From: Streptomyces wedmorensis
GTDB taxonomy: Bacteria; Actinomycetota; Actinomycetes; Streptomycetales; Streptomycetaceae
DNA length: 64,000 nucleotides
Assembly (NCBI RefSeq): GCF_000716445.1
Contig: NZ_JNWK01000035.1
Span: 62,001 to 126,000 of the forward strand
Direction of reading: 5' to 3'
Positions within the stretch are counted from its first letter, which is position 1. Every line of letters begins with the position of its first letter. The position numbers and the translations under genes are program-made. Below, in pieces: positions 7,049 to 16,434 of the stretch. The notes beneath the pieces were generated by a model. It had not been told where the DNA came from. It made no database searches and worked only from the letters and a program-made list of their open reading frames with translations.

Positions 7049-9949
7049 GTGCCGTCGGAACCCGAACAGCCGCCGCCCGCAAAGACGTTCGCCGACTCCG
7101 CGGGGCCGGGCCCGGTGCGGCCCGCTCCCTGCCGGCCGCAGTCGGCCGGACTGCTCGAACGCGACCCGGAGCTCGCCGCGACGGCGCACGCCGTCGACGC
7201 GCTCGTCGCCGGCGCGGCGGCGGCCGGCTCGGGGCGCGGCGGGATACTCGTCTTCCGGGGCGAGCCGGGCATCGGCAAGACGGCCCTGCTCGCGGCGGTC
7301 CACCGCGCCGCGGGGGACCGCTGCACGGTGCTGACGGCCCGGGGCGGCGAGGCCCTCGCCTCGGTCCCCTTCCACCTCACCCGGCAACTGCTCCAGCCCG
7401 CTCTCGACCGGTTCGGGCCCGAGGACGTCCGAGGCCTCCTCGGCGACCACCACGACCTCCTGGCCCCCGCGCTCGGGATCGCACCGCCGCTCTCGCCCTC
7501 GGCGGCGCCCGCCGACCCGCAGGGTGTGCGGGACGGCCTGGCAGGGCTCCTCGGCCGCCTCGCGGACCGGTTGCGGGACAGGCCGCTGGTGCTGCTCGTG
7601 GACGACGCCCACTGGGCCGACGCCGAGTCCCTGGCCTGGCTGGACGCCTTCACCAGGGGCGGACGGGACCGGCGGCTCCCGGTCCTCGTCGTCCTCGCCC
7701 ACCGCCCGCCGACGCCGCGGCCGGACCGGCCGGAGGCGGCGGCGAGCCTCGCGGCGCTCGCCGAACGCGCCATCCTGACCTTCGGCCTGCACGCCCTCAC
7801 CCCCGGAGCCGCCGCCGCTCTCGCCCGCGAGACGCTCGGGGGCCACGCGGACGAGCCGTTCTGCCGCGAACTGTGGACGGTGACCTCGGGCAACCCGTAC
7901 GAGACGGTCGAACTCCTCGCCAAGGCCCGCGACCGGATGCTCGAACCCGTCGCCGGTTCCGCCGCGCTCCTCCGCGACCTCGGCGCCGGCGCCCGCGGCG
8001 GCGGCCTCGTCGCCCGCCTCGAAGCCCTCGGCCCCGGCCCCACCCGCCTCGCCTGGGCGATCGCCGTCCTCGGCGCCGACGGCACACCGCATCTCCTCGC
8101 GGCCCTCACCGGCATGAAGGCCGACGAGGTCACGGACCACACCGCACGACTCCGCCGCGCGAGGATCCTCACCCCGCCGCCCACGAGTCCCACGGCAGAC
8201 TCCAGCGACCAGCCCGACCAGCCCGACCAGCCCGACCAGCCCGACCAGCCCGACCAGCCCGACCAGCCCGACCAGCCCGACCAGCCCGACCAGCCCGACC
8301 CCCGCAGGCCGGAGCTTGCCGTCCCGATCGACTGGCCCGGCCCCGGCGACCCGCACGCTCCCCTGGAGTTCGCGCACCCCCTCATCGCGACGGCCGTCTA
8401 CGGTTCGGTGCCGCCGGCCGTGCGGACCGCGCTGCACGGGCGCGCCGCGTGGGCGCTCGACGGAGCGGGCCGCGGGCCCGCGGCCGTGTCGCGGCATCTC
8501 CTGGAGGTGCATCCGGACGAGGACGAGGACGTCGTGCGGGGGTTGCGGGCCGCCGCGGGCGAGTACCTCGCCGTGGGGGCGCCGGACGCGGCGCGGCGCT
8601 GCCTGGAGCGGGCGCTCGCGGAACCGCCGCTGCCGGAGACGTACGCCGAGGTCCTCTACGAGCTCGGGTGCGCGTCGCTGCTCACGTCACCGGCGGCGAC
8701 CGTGCGGCACCTGCGGTCGGCGCTCGACCTGCCGGGTCTCGACGACTCCCTGAGGATCGACGCCACGTATCGGCTGGCGCAGGCGCTCGCCCACAACAAC
8801 CAGCTCCAGGAGGCCGCGAGGACCGTGGCGGCCGAAGCGCGCCGCACGCCGCCCGGGACCGGGCGGCGGCGACTCCAGGCGGCCCACTTCATGTACGAGG
8901 GCTTCCAGGCGGCGGAGGAGGACGGCCCGGGCCGCTCCCGCCGCCTCGCCGAACTCACCCGGGGCCTCACCGGCGCCGACAACTCCGAGCGGGCGCTCGT
9001 CGCCGTGCGGGGTTTCGACGCGATGCTGCGGGGCGAGCCGGCGGCGGAGGTCGTACGGCTCTGCGATCGGGCCCTCGTCGACGGCCTACCCGCCCGGGGG
9101 CTCGGCTGGACCGACCCGACCTGGGGTTTCGAGATCCCGTCCCTCACCGGCATCGCGTACGTCTTCGCCGACCGGCCCGACCGGGGCGAGGCCCTGTTCG
9201 CGGAGGCCGTCCGCGCCTTCGAGATCTCCGGGTGGAGCGGCGCCCACCTGGCCTTCGCCCACGCCCTCCTGGGCCTGGTGCACCGGCGTCGCGGTCAACT
9301 GGTCAGCGCGCAGCGGTACCTGGAGGAGGGGCTGCGCCTCGCCGACCGCGTCGGCGGCGGGCTGCCCGTGCACTGGGACACCGCCTGCCTCCTCGTCGAC
9401 ACCCTCCTCGCGCGCGGCCGCACCGAGGAGGCGCGGGCCGTCGCCGACCACCACGCCTTCGGCCCGCCCTGGCCGGGCGCGATCGTGCTCCCGGACGGCC
9501 CGAGCGTCCTCGGGCGCCTGCTGCTCGCCGAAGGCCGCCGCGAGGAGGCGGTCGACACGCTCGAAGCCGCCGCCGAGGCCCTGACCGGACGGGGCCGGCA
9601 CCACGTCGTCTGGGCGCCGTGGCCCTTCGACCTGGCCCGCGCCCTCGCCTCCACCGACCCGGACCGCGCAGCCCGGATCGCCGCCGATGCGTACGCCCAC
9701 GCGCAACGGCTCGGCACCCCCACCGCCCTCGGCGAGTCCCTCCGCTGCCTCGCCCTCTTCTCCGACCCGCCCGAGTCCGCCCACCTCCTCACCCGGGCCG
9801 TCGCCCACCTCGCCACCTCCCCCTCCCGCTACGAGGAAGCCCGCGCCCGTCTCGACCTGGCCCACGCCACCGCCGACCCCGCCACCCTCGCCCGCGCCAC
9901 CGCGCTCGCCACCACCTGCGGCGCCGACCGGCTCCCCCACCCCCGGTGA
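7049..9949 (+). CDS. LAL-type AAA ATPase lacking the LuxR DNA-binding domain
   Basis: A protein of about 966 aa. Residues about 30-350 are an AAA ATPase with Walker A GEPGIGKTALLA (about 70-81) and Walker B VLLVDDAHWAD (about 182-192), the pattern of LuxR-family LAL regulators (MalT/CyaB-like). A (Asp-Gln-Pro)10 linker sits at residues 387-416. The C-terminal half is a TPR-like helical region. It ends at CGADRLPHPR, exactly where LAL proteins normally continue into a LuxR helix-turn-helix, and no HTH is encoded downstream in any frame. The GTG at 7049 has GGGGGAG 10 bp upstream; an in-frame ATG at 7022 is the alternative. It may act through protein contacts, or may be a regulator that lost its output domain. 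Confidence 0.8.
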   Translation: MPSEPEQPPPAKTFADSAGPGPVRPAPCRPQSAGLLERDPELAATAHAVDALVAGAAAAGSGRGGILVFRGEPGIGKTALLAAVHRAAGDRCTVLTARGGEALASVPFHLTRQLLQPALDRFGPEDVRGLLGDHHDLLAPALGIAPPLSPSAAPADPQGVRDGLAGLLGRLADRLRDRPLVLLVDDAHWADAESLAWLDAFTRGGRDRRLPVLVVLAHRPPTPRPDRPEAAASLAALAERAILTFGLHALTPGAAAALARETLGGHADEPFCRELWTVTSGNPYETVELLAKARDRMLEPVAGSAALLRDLGAGARGGGLVARLEALGPGPTRLAWAIAVLGADGTPHLLAALTGMKADEVTDHTARLRRARILTPPPTSPTADSSDQPDQPDQPDQPDQPDQPDQPDQPDQPDQPDPRRPELAVPIDWPGPGDPHAPLEFAHPLIATAVYGSVPPAVRTALHGRAAWALDGAGRGPAAVSRHLLEVHPDEDEDVVRGLRAAAGEYLAVGAPDAARRCLERALAEPPLPETYAEVLYELGCASLLTSPAATVRHLRSALDLPGLDDSLRIDATYRLAQALAHNNQLQEAARTVAAEARRTPPGTGRRRLQAAHFMYEGFQAAEEDGPGRSRRLAELTRGLTGADNSERALVAVRGFDAMLRGEPAAEVVRLCDRALVDGLPARGLGWTDPTWGFEIPSLTGIAYVFADRPDRGEALFAEAVRAFEISGWSGAHLAFAHALLGLVHRRRGQLVSAQRYLEEGLRLADRVGGGLPVHWDTACLLVDTLLARGRTEEARAVADHHAFGPPWPGAIVLPDGPSVLGRLLLAEGRREEAVDTLEAAAEALTGRGRHHVVWAPWPFDLARALASTDPDRAARIAADAYAHAQRLGTPTALGESLRCLALFSDPPESAHLLTRAVAHLATSPSRYEEARARLDLAHATADPATLARATALATTCGADRLPHPR
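8207..8296 (+). repeat. Ten exact 9-bp repeats encoding (DQP)10
   Basis: GACCAGCCC is repeated ten times without a mismatch inside the LAL ATPase gene. The unit is a multiple of three, so expansion or contraction changes linker length without breaking the frame. Confidence 0.95.
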
Positions 9950-10033
9950 CTACCCGTGCGTCATCCCACCCCTCGAGTGAGGTAATGTTTTCCCTGCACG
10001 ACGACGCGGGGGAAACCCCACGGAGACGCGCAT

Positions 10034-10107
<74 letters not shown>

Positions 10108-10126
10108 CTCGAAAGAGTCGTAGGTC

Positions 10127-10171
10127 AGAGGCCGTTTCAGAGCAATCTGAAACGGCCTCTTGATCGTTTTT
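10127..10171 (+). terminator. Rho-independent terminator after tRNA-Pro
   Basis: A perfect 15-bp stem, AGAGGCCGTTTCAGA against TCTGAAACGGCCTCT, with loop GCAA, followed by TGATCGTTTTT. It probably ends the tRNA transcript and may also insulate the RiPP-like operon, which ends at 10255 on the other strand. Confidence 0.9.
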
Positions 10172-10254
10172 GGGGACCTTTCGGGGACCAGCGCACTTGA
10201 GCGGGGCGAAGCGCATGGGGGGGGGGAGGGCCTCGCGGGTCCGGCGTCGGGCGG

Positions 10255-11007
10255 TCAGTACGGGAAGTCGCGGCGGGACTGGTACTGCTTGCCCCCGAGC
10301 AGCTCGACCACGAGGTCGGACGGGTCGGCGAGAGTGGCCAGTTGCGAGCGCATGTCCTCCTGCGGCACGCAGAAGGTGTGCGTGTAGGTGATGAGCAGGG
10401 CGGACCTCGACCCCGTGGAGCGGTTGGGACGGGACGTGTGCCACCAGGCGCCGTCGGCGAAGATCACGCTCCCGCGGGGACCGGCGAGGATCTCGCCCTC
10501 GTCGCACCACGACTCCCCCATGTCCGGCAGCCGGTTCGCCCGGTGCGAACCGGGAATGCCGGCGGTGGCGCCGTTCTCCACGGTGAAGTCGTCCAGGAAC
10601 CAGATGCACTGCCCGGCGAGCGGGACGGCGGGCCACGGCGGGGTCAGCGTCCAGTAGGGGTGGTCGGCGTGCCAGTACTGCTCGACGGCGCCGGGCCAGA
10701 GCGTGTTCGAGCTGAACGTCGAGCAGATCAGGTCCTCGCCGAGATAGCGCCGCCACACGGCGAGGACGAAGGGGTGGACCAGGGCGTCGAGGAACACGGG
10801 ATCCTTCGCCAGCAGATGCAGGACCCGTTGGTGTCCGCTGGGGTGCAGATTGCGCTGCTTCTCCGCGTACAGCAGCCGTTCGAGGGACTCCCGCATCCGG
10901 TCGACGGCCGGTTCGGGCAGCAGGTTCTCCACCAGCAGGTAACCGCGCTCGCCGATGGCGCGGACCACCGAGTCGGCCCGCGGCAGGTCGAGTTCTGTCG
11001 TCGTCAT
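10255..11007 (-). CDS. Phytanoyl-CoA dioxygenase (PhyH)-type Fe/2OG oxygenase
   Basis: A 250-aa cytosolic non-haem iron oxygenase. The iron facial triad is visible as H113-x-D115 (YWHADHPYW) and H190 (GAWWHTSRPN), with R201 placed to bind 2-oxoglutarate. Surrounding segments (CIWFLDDFTVENGATAGIPGSH) are typical of PhyH hydroxylases acting on small molecules or peptides. It is the last gene of the RiPP-like operon, 19 bp after the TfuA-YcaO gene, so a tailoring hydroxylation of the product is the natural inference. The ATG at 11007 follows a moderate GGAGA ribosome binding site. Confidence 0.85.
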   Translation of the reverse strand: MTTTELDLPRADSVVRAIGERGYLLVENLLPEPAVDRMRESLERLLYAEKQRNLHPSGHQRVLHLLAKDPVFLDALVHPFVLAVWRRYLGEDLICSTFSSNTLWPGAVEQYWHADHPYWTLTPPWPAVPLAGQCIWFLDDFTVENGATAGIPGSHRANRLPDMGESWCDEGEILAGPRGSVIFADGAWWHTSRPNRSTGSRSALLITYTHTFCVPQEDMRSQLATLADPSDLVVELLGGKQYQSRRDFPY

Positions 11008-11026
11008 GGCGTTCTCCGGTCGGGAT

Positions 11027-13627
11027 TCAGGACCAGCGGGGCAGCAGGTCGCGCAGGAGCGTCAGCCGGGCGCGCTCTCCGGTCGCAAACGGATTGTTGC
11101 TCTCCAGGCCAGGGACGATCACCCGCACGACATGGCCGGGCGCGGTCTCCGGGCGGGAAAGGTCGAGCACGGGAACGTGGGCGACACCGGCGTCGGCGAC
11201 CCGCCGCAGGGTCCACCGCAGGTCGTCGAGCACGTCGTCACAGGTATGCCCTCGTGGGAGCGGGGTCGTGACGATGTCCGGGTCGAGCCAGAACCAGGCG
11301 TCCTCGTGCGAGATGGGACGAGGCCGTTCGTGCCGGCCGAGGCTGCGGGCCCTGATCGTGAGGTCCTCGCGACCTCCCGCCACCGAGCAGGCGATCGACT
11401 GGGCGGCCTCCAGCAGGGCCATCTCGACCGCCGTCCCGGGATCAGGATGGGTGCCGTAGCCCTCGGCGCGGTCCAGGCCCCGCCACACCGTCACCATGAA
11501 CGTGGGGACCTTGACCTCCGACGTGATGTCGAGGACCCGGACCACGTGCCCGGCCCGGCGCAGCCGCTCCGCTGCCTCGCGCGCCCGGTCCGGAGCGGTG
11601 TCGGGGTCCACGAACCGGAACGGCGGCGCCCCCGTCCCGCCGGGGTTCACCAGGGCGACCTCCGCGAGGCGCTGGGCATGGCGCTCCACGTACTCGCACA
11701 GCCCGTGCAGCAACGCCTCCTCGAGGGAGAATCCCGACCCCAGACCGTTGGTCGCGATGACTTTCCGTGCCCCGCGCGGACTGAAGCAGATGTCGCCCCG
11801 GCCGCGTTCGAGCCGCAGCAGGTCGAGCGGGACGAGGACCGTCCGGGCGGTGAGGAGGTCCGGGCAGCGCACCCAGGTCAGCGGCAGCTCGGGGGTGTAA
11901 CCGCTGTCGTACGGCAAGGCCAGTCCCGCCGGGTCCACGGCGTCGCCGCCCAGCTCGCGGTAGCTGCCCTCGACGAGGTCGTCGGCGCGCGGCACCCAGC
12001 GCTCCTGCGCCCACTTCTCCAACTCCTCCATGACGCTGCCGACGTACGCACCGTCCTCGGTGAGCCCCTTGCCGCTTCCGTACGTGCTGGACCAGCGGCC
12101 GTCGGGTCGGGCGGCCTGCGCGATCTGGACGCCGCCGATGTCCCCGAGCTCGCCGACCATCCCGATCCGGGTGATCCCGATGGTCTTCGCCAGCCGCTCC
12201 GCGTGGTCGCGCGCCTGACGCAGAGAGGTGCAGAAGCGTCGCTCCCCGGGGGGCTTCGGCCGACTGCGCAGCCCTGGGGCAGGGTGCGGTGCGGTGCGGG
12301 CGGCGGCGGGCAGGGCCCCGCCGGCCATCGTCGCGGCCAGCGTCCGTACGTTACGCCGAGCCCGCGCGAGCCCTTCGGCGAAGGCGTCCTGCGCGGCGCG
12401 GTCGCCATGACCCCACTGTGCCCACCGCTGCCGCAGGGCCTCCCGGTCGACCGCCAGGTTCGCCTTGCAGAGCACCTGCCACGCCTCGGCGAGTTCCCCG
12501 GCTCCCGCCGGGCGGGGATCCTCCTCGGCGAACAGGCGCAGCGCACCCTGCCGCATCACCTCCCGCTTGAGCGAGGCGTCGTGCAGGAACAGCGCGGCGC
12601 GCACCGATCGACGGAACACCTCGCGATCGGCCCTGGCCCACGCCGTCAGCCCGGCATCGGCCACGGCCTCCGCCTCGGCACGGCGGTTGAGGGTCGACAG
12701 GTCGATGCCGAGGTCCGCGAGCGTGACCCGGGCCTCCTCCGTGCTCAGCCACCCCCAGCGGCGCACGGCGGACCGGAACCCGGCCCGGGCGGCCTCGGCG
12801 TCGACCGCCGGCAACAGCTCGGGCGGTACGGGATGGGCGGCACGGCCCAGCGGTTCGAGCCGCCCCGTGTACGCGAGGAAGGCGAACAGTTCGTCGTCGT
12901 CGACCCGGTCGCCGCTCTCCCAGATCAGAGCCGTACCGGTGGCGACGGGCTCGGCGACCGGCCGCTCCACGTTCACGCGGGGCTCCCCACCGGGCATGGG
13001 CGCCACCCGGGCCGCCCCCACCGCCTCCAGGACCGACTGGGCATCCCGGTGCTTGAGGTCGTGCCCCGCCAGCATGGCGACGAGGTCCTCGCCGTCGGCG
13101 CGATCGAGCAGCCCGGCGGAGCGGACGACGCGGCGGTGGGTGCGCGCCTTGTACGGCAGCTCCAGCGCGGCCGCGAGCAGACGGTCGGCGGTGGGTCGGT
13201 CGATGGTGCCGCCGCGGTGCAGGCGGTCGACCGCGTAGCGGACGTTCACCATGGGCACGGTCAGAGGAGCGGCGGTCTCCGCGTCGAACAGCAGCGCGAC
13301 CTCGTCGTCCCGGCTGATGGCACCGTCGCGGTACCAGGCGTGGACCAGCCCGATGCCGATGACACCGGGAACCTCGGCCGCGCGCAACGCGCCCATGCTG
13401 CCGCCGCCGTACACGACGACTCCCCGGTCGACGGCCGAGCGCACCTCTGCCGGGCTGACCGCGAGGGACTGCTCGAAGACGCCGTCGACGATCCCGACGA
13501 CCTGTCCGGCAGGGAACGCGTCGAGGTCGCCGCGCCGGACCGGCCGACGGTAGTCGGCGTCGAGGAGCAGACGGGCCTCGGCGAGGGGCATCGACGGGCC
13601 GAGGAACACGACCGGCCGTGTGTTCAC
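11027..13627 (-). CDS. TfuA-YcaO fusion protein
   Basis: An 866-aa protein. Residues about 5-210 are a TfuA-like domain (VFLGPSMPLAEAR, then IVDGVFEQSLAVSPAEV and VVYGGGSMGALRAAEV). Residues 230-460 are a helical linker of unknown fold. Residues about 465-866 are a YcaO cyclodehydratase domain with SGKGLTEDGAYVGSVMEELE (518-537), SLEEALLHGLCEYVER and YGTHPDPGTAVEMALLEAAQS, the ATP/Mg-binding blocks. No Pro-rich YcaO tail is present, as in thioamide-forming enzymes. In known systems separate TfuA and YcaO proteins install peptide-backbone thioamides (McrA of methanogens, thiovarsolins). Here they are one chain. The GTG at 13627 overlaps the upstream stop by 4 nt. Confidence 0.88.
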   Translation of the reverse strand: MNTRPVVFLGPSMPLAEARLLLDADYRRPVRRGDLDAFPAGQVVGIVDGVFEQSLAVSPAEVRSAVDRGVVVYGGGSMGALRAAEVPGVIGIGLVHAWYRDGAISRDDEVALLFDAETAAPLTVPMVNVRYAVDRLHRGGTIDRPTADRLLAAALELPYKARTHRRVVRSAGLLDRADGEDLVAMLAGHDLKHRDAQSVLEAVGAARVAPMPGGEPRVNVERPVAEPVATGTALIWESGDRVDDDELFAFLAYTGRLEPLGRAAHPVPPELLPAVDAEAARAGFRSAVRRWGWLSTEEARVTLADLGIDLSTLNRRAEAEAVADAGLTAWARADREVFRRSVRAALFLHDASLKREVMRQGALRLFAEEDPRPAGAGELAEAWQVLCKANLAVDREALRQRWAQWGHGDRAAQDAFAEGLARARRNVRTLAATMAGGALPAAARTAPHPAPGLRSRPKPPGERRFCTSLRQARDHAERLAKTIGITRIGMVGELGDIGGVQIAQAARPDGRWSSTYGSGKGLTEDGAYVGSVMEELEKWAQERWVPRADDLVEGSYRELGGDAVDPAGLALPYDSGYTPELPLTWVRCPDLLTARTVLVPLDLLRLERGRGDICFSPRGARKVIATNGLGSGFSLEEALLHGLCEYVERHAQRLAEVALVNPGGTGAPPFRFVDPDTAPDRAREAAERLRRAGHVVRVLDITSEVKVPTFMVTVWRGLDRAEGYGTHPDPGTAVEMALLEAAQSIACSVAGGREDLTIRARSLGRHERPRPISHEDAWFWLDPDIVTTPLPRGHTCDDVLDDLRWTLRRVADAGVAHVPVLDLSRPETAPGHVVRVIVPGLESNNPFATGERARLTLLRDLLPRWS

Positions 13628-14811
13628 CGTACGAGCCCATCGATCTCGCCCGGTCGCGCGCGGCGCAGCAGCCCCTCGGACACCAGCTTCCGGACGACGT
13701 CGACCGCGGCGCCCGGGGCGAGGACGCCGGGCAGGTCGACGGCACGCAGCACGCGTGCCCCGGCCACGTGCTCGAACGCGGCCAGCACACCGCTCGGTCC
13801 GCGGACCGCGCCACCCGGGAAATGGATCGTCGCGGAGACGTCGTCCGTGGTCACGCGGCAGTCCGTGCCCCGTGCGCGCACCAGCCACGTCTTCTCGTCG
13901 ATCCCCTCCAGGCCGCCGCGCTCGCCGAGCCCGCCGTCCGCCAGGACCACCCGGCGGGCGGTGCGCCGGGCGGACAGTCCGTCGAGGAGGCCCGGCAACG
14001 CCGTACGGATGCCCGGGGAGCCGAGCAGGTCGGCCAGCCCGGCGGCGAGCGCGTCGGCATCGGCCGTACGGGCATGCGGGACCGGCGCGTCCAGACCGGG
14101 CAGGCCCGCCACGACCTCGTCGAGGACGTCCCGCCAGCGCAGCGGGAAGAGCCTGATCGTCAGGTGCAGGGACGATGAGGTCCCGGTCCGGGCCACGTGC
14201 CCGCGGTACTCGGGCACGTACAACACGTCCCCCGGCTCCAGCGCGAACTCCCGCTGCGGGATCCGAGCCCAGTCCCGCGCCGGGACCCCGCACGGCTGCT
14301 GCGGGCCGTTGCCCTCCTCCACCCGCCAGGTCTTGTGCCCGTCGAGCTGCACGACCAGGCTCCCGTGGTCGTCGCGGTGCGGCGCGAACCCCTGCGCCGC
14401 GGCCGGTGTGGCGAACACGTGGGCACCGGCCGGCGCCCGGAGGGCGACGCCATGCTCCGCCAGGTCGAGTTCGATGCCGCGGCACAGGTCGGCCAGCGAC
14501 GGCGAGAGCCGGTGCGCCTTGGTCAGGTAGAGCGTCTCGCCGTCCTCGAACAACTGCCGGACCTGTCGCAGGTCGAGCATGCCGTCCGCGTCGACGACCG
14601 TCGGCGGCAAGGGGCGTCGGTCTCCGCCGCGGGCCAGGTGCAGCACGCCCTCGTGCGCGTGGTGCAGGGCACCGAGCATGGCCTCGAAGCCGTCCATGTC
14701 GAGCGGTGGGGCACTCGAGGCGGCGCCGGGGAACAGGCGCGCCTCCCGACTCCGTACCGAGTCGACGAAGGCCGCCGCGTCCGTCGGGCGGAGCAGCTCG
14801 GCGAGCGTCAC
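13624..14811 (-). CDS. JmjC/cupin-type Fe/2OG oxygenase (ROXA/NO66-like)
   Basis: A 395-aa protein. The cupin core holds H145-x-D147 in HRDDHGSLVVQLDGHKTW and the distal H205 in EPGDVLYVPEYRGH, the iron ligands of JmjC ribosomal-oxygenase-like hydroxylases. K160 of the same strand is placed to bind 2-oxoglutarate. The C-terminal ~100 residues resemble a winged-helix dimerisation region of that family (LRAVDLPGVLAPGAAVDVVRKLVSEGLLRR). Known relatives hydroxylate ribosomal proteins; beside a RiPP-like precursor the peptide is the more likely substrate. The GTG at 14811 overlaps the radical SAM stop by 4 nt. Confidence 0.85.
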   Translation of the reverse strand: MTLAELLRPTDAAAFVDSVRSREARLFPGAASSAPPLDMDGFEAMLGALHHAHEGVLHLARGGDRRPLPPTVVDADGMLDLRQVRQLFEDGETLYLTKAHRLSPSLADLCRGIELDLAEHGVALRAPAGAHVFATPAAAQGFAPHRDDHGSLVVQLDGHKTWRVEEGNGPQQPCGVPARDWARIPQREFALEPGDVLYVPEYRGHVARTGTSSSLHLTIRLFPLRWRDVLDEVVAGLPGLDAPVPHARTADADALAAGLADLLGSPGIRTALPGLLDGLSARRTARRVVLADGGLGERGGLEGIDEKTWLVRARGTDCRVTTDDVSATIHFPGGAVRGPSGVLAAFEHVAGARVLRAVDLPGVLAPGAAVDVVRKLVSEGLLRRARPGEIDGLVR

Positions 14812-16364
14812 GCGTCCTCCTGCCCCGGCTCGGAGCCGGCCGGCGGCGCGGGGTGGGGGATCGGTCGGTAGCGCTGGACGAGGAAGCGCCGCCTGCGCAG
14901 CTTCTCCTCGGGCGTGCAGGTGGTCACCAGTCTGCTGCCGGTGTGCTTCTCGTCCTCCACACGGCAGGTTCCGCCGCACAGGTTGCGCAGGTCGCAGGAG
15001 CGGCAGCCTTCCCGGTTGTCGACCCCGAAGGCCGCGGCCGTGCGCCCGAGGTAGGTCGTGATCTCGCCGAGCGGCAGCTGGTCGACGTGGCCGAGCGCAC
15101 CGGACATCAGGTGGCAGGGGTACACGAGCCCGTCGGGGGCGACCACGAGCTGCTCGGCGTATCCGCAACCGCTGATCTTCTGCACCATGTTGGACCCGTG
15201 GACCTTGTCGTCCTCCTCGCGCAGCTCGCCGAGCAGCGCGTCGACCCACGCCCGCACCTCGTCGGTGTCCAGGTCGTGGTCGAGGTCCGTGCCCCGGCCG
15301 TGCGCCATGGCGCCGTAACTGATCCGGAACCGCAGGTCGGTGTCGCGCCACTGCTCGGCGAAGCCCGGGAGTCCCGCCTTCACGGCTGCCCAGTTGGCGG
15401 CCATGACGGTCGTGCTGACCCGCGTCTGCACTCCGGCGTCGAGCAGGAGACGGATGGCGCGCACGGCCCGGCGGAAGGAGTGCGGGCCGCGGATCGCGTC
15501 ATGGGACTCGGCGGTGGGTCCGTCCACGCTGATCTGCACGATGTCGGCGTAGCGGACGATGTCGCCGAGGTGCTTGGGCACGGCCATGCCGTTGGAGAAC
15601 AGCGTGACCTCGAGCCCGAGTTCGTGGGCTCGCCGCATCACCGGGATGCAGCCCTCGTGCAGCAGCGCTTCGCCGCCGGTGAGGAGCAGCTTCTCCCCGC
15701 CGTTCGCCGCGAAGTCCTCCACCAGCCTGATCCAGCGTTCGGTGGTCAGTTCGCCGTCCTTGGGCAGCAACGGGCCGGAGCTGGTGTAGCAGTGCACGCA
15801 TTCGAGCTGGCAGCGGTTGGTCAGATGGAAGCGGGCGAACACGTGCGGCCGTACCTGCTTGACCGAGTGGTGGCCGCGGATCCCGCGCACCATCCCGGCG
15901 TGTGCGACCCGCGCGACGAGCTTGGCCATCGCCTGCGTCGCCGCGTCCGGGGCGAGCCCGTGGGACCGGTGCAGCTCGCGGGCGGCGTCGGCGGGCGTCG
16001 TGCCGGCGACGAGGAGAGTGAGCAGCGCGTGGTCGACGTCGTCGGCGACCAGCAGCTTGCCGTCCTCCACGGCGATCCAGAGGTGGGCGTCGTCGACCTC
16101 GTGGTGGGCGAGCGAGGAGACGAACGGGACCGGCTCCTTCGTGGACAGGTCGTAGACGGCGCGGGCGCCGTCGGCGGACCGGCGGGCGGGGTACCGGGCG
16201 GGGGCGGCGACGGTGGGCGACGGATCGTCCGCCGGGCCGACGGCGCCGTACGGAGCCCGGTCCGGCGCACCGAACCGCGGGAACGGCTGTGCGTCGTCGG
16301 GTCCCGAGAGCGCCGGTCCCCCCTGCCAGGCGCGAAGGGTCAGCAGGGTCTGCTTGCTGCTCAT
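14808..16364 (-). CDS. Radical SAM/SPASM peptide maturase with fused RRE
   Basis: A 518-aa protein. Residues about 75-165 look like a PqqD-type RiPP recognition element (HLWIAVEDGKLLVADDVDHALLTLLVAGTTPADAA...). The radical SAM cluster motif is C185-x3-C189-x2-C192 (CQLECVHC), followed by GGEALLHEG and ISVDGPTAESHDAIRG typical of the AdoMet barrel. A SPASM domain at the C-terminus has CGYAEQLVVAPDGLVYPC and C454RSCDLRNLCGGTC467, enough for two auxiliary Fe-S clusters. Such enzymes form thioether, C-C or C-N crosslinks, or epimerise, in RiPPs. The ATG at 16364 has AAAGGAG upstream. It is the third gene of the operon. Confidence 0.92.
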   Translation of the reverse strand: MSSKQTLLTLRAWQGGPALSGPDDAQPFPRFGAPDRAPYGAVGPADDPSPTVAAPARYPARRSADGARAVYDLSTKEPVPFVSSLAHHEVDDAHLWIAVEDGKLLVADDVDHALLTLLVAGTTPADAARELHRSHGLAPDAATQAMAKLVARVAHAGMVRGIRGHHSVKQVRPHVFARFHLTNRCQLECVHCYTSSGPLLPKDGELTTERWIRLVEDFAANGGEKLLLTGGEALLHEGCIPVMRRAHELGLEVTLFSNGMAVPKHLGDIVRYADIVQISVDGPTAESHDAIRGPHSFRRAVRAIRLLLDAGVQTRVSTTVMAANWAAVKAGLPGFAEQWRDTDLRFRISYGAMAHGRGTDLDHDLDTDEVRAWVDALLGELREEDDKVHGSNMVQKISGCGYAEQLVVAPDGLVYPCHLMSGALGHVDQLPLGEITTYLGRTAAAFGVDNREGCRSCDLRNLCGGTCRVEDEKHTGSRLVTTCTPEEKLRRRRFLVQRYRPIPHPAPPAGSEPGQEDA

Positions 16365-16434
16365 CGTGGCTCCTTTGGGGCCGGATGGGGGAGGGGACGG
16401 AGAACGGAGGGCGGCCGGGGCGGTGATCTCGGGA

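Noticed and set aside
7013..8512. A long minus-strand frame with a (GLVGLV)n segment that looks like a membrane repeat
   Set aside because: It is the antisense of the (DQP)10 repeat in the LAL ATPase gene.
10108..10254. An att site or integrase remnant beside tRNA-Pro
   Set aside because: No integrase motif and no repeat of the tRNA 3' end were found; only the terminator is supported.
10955..14530. A 1191-codon plus-strand frame
   Set aside because: It is antisense to the TfuA-YcaO and JmjC genes, which have clear catalytic motifs.
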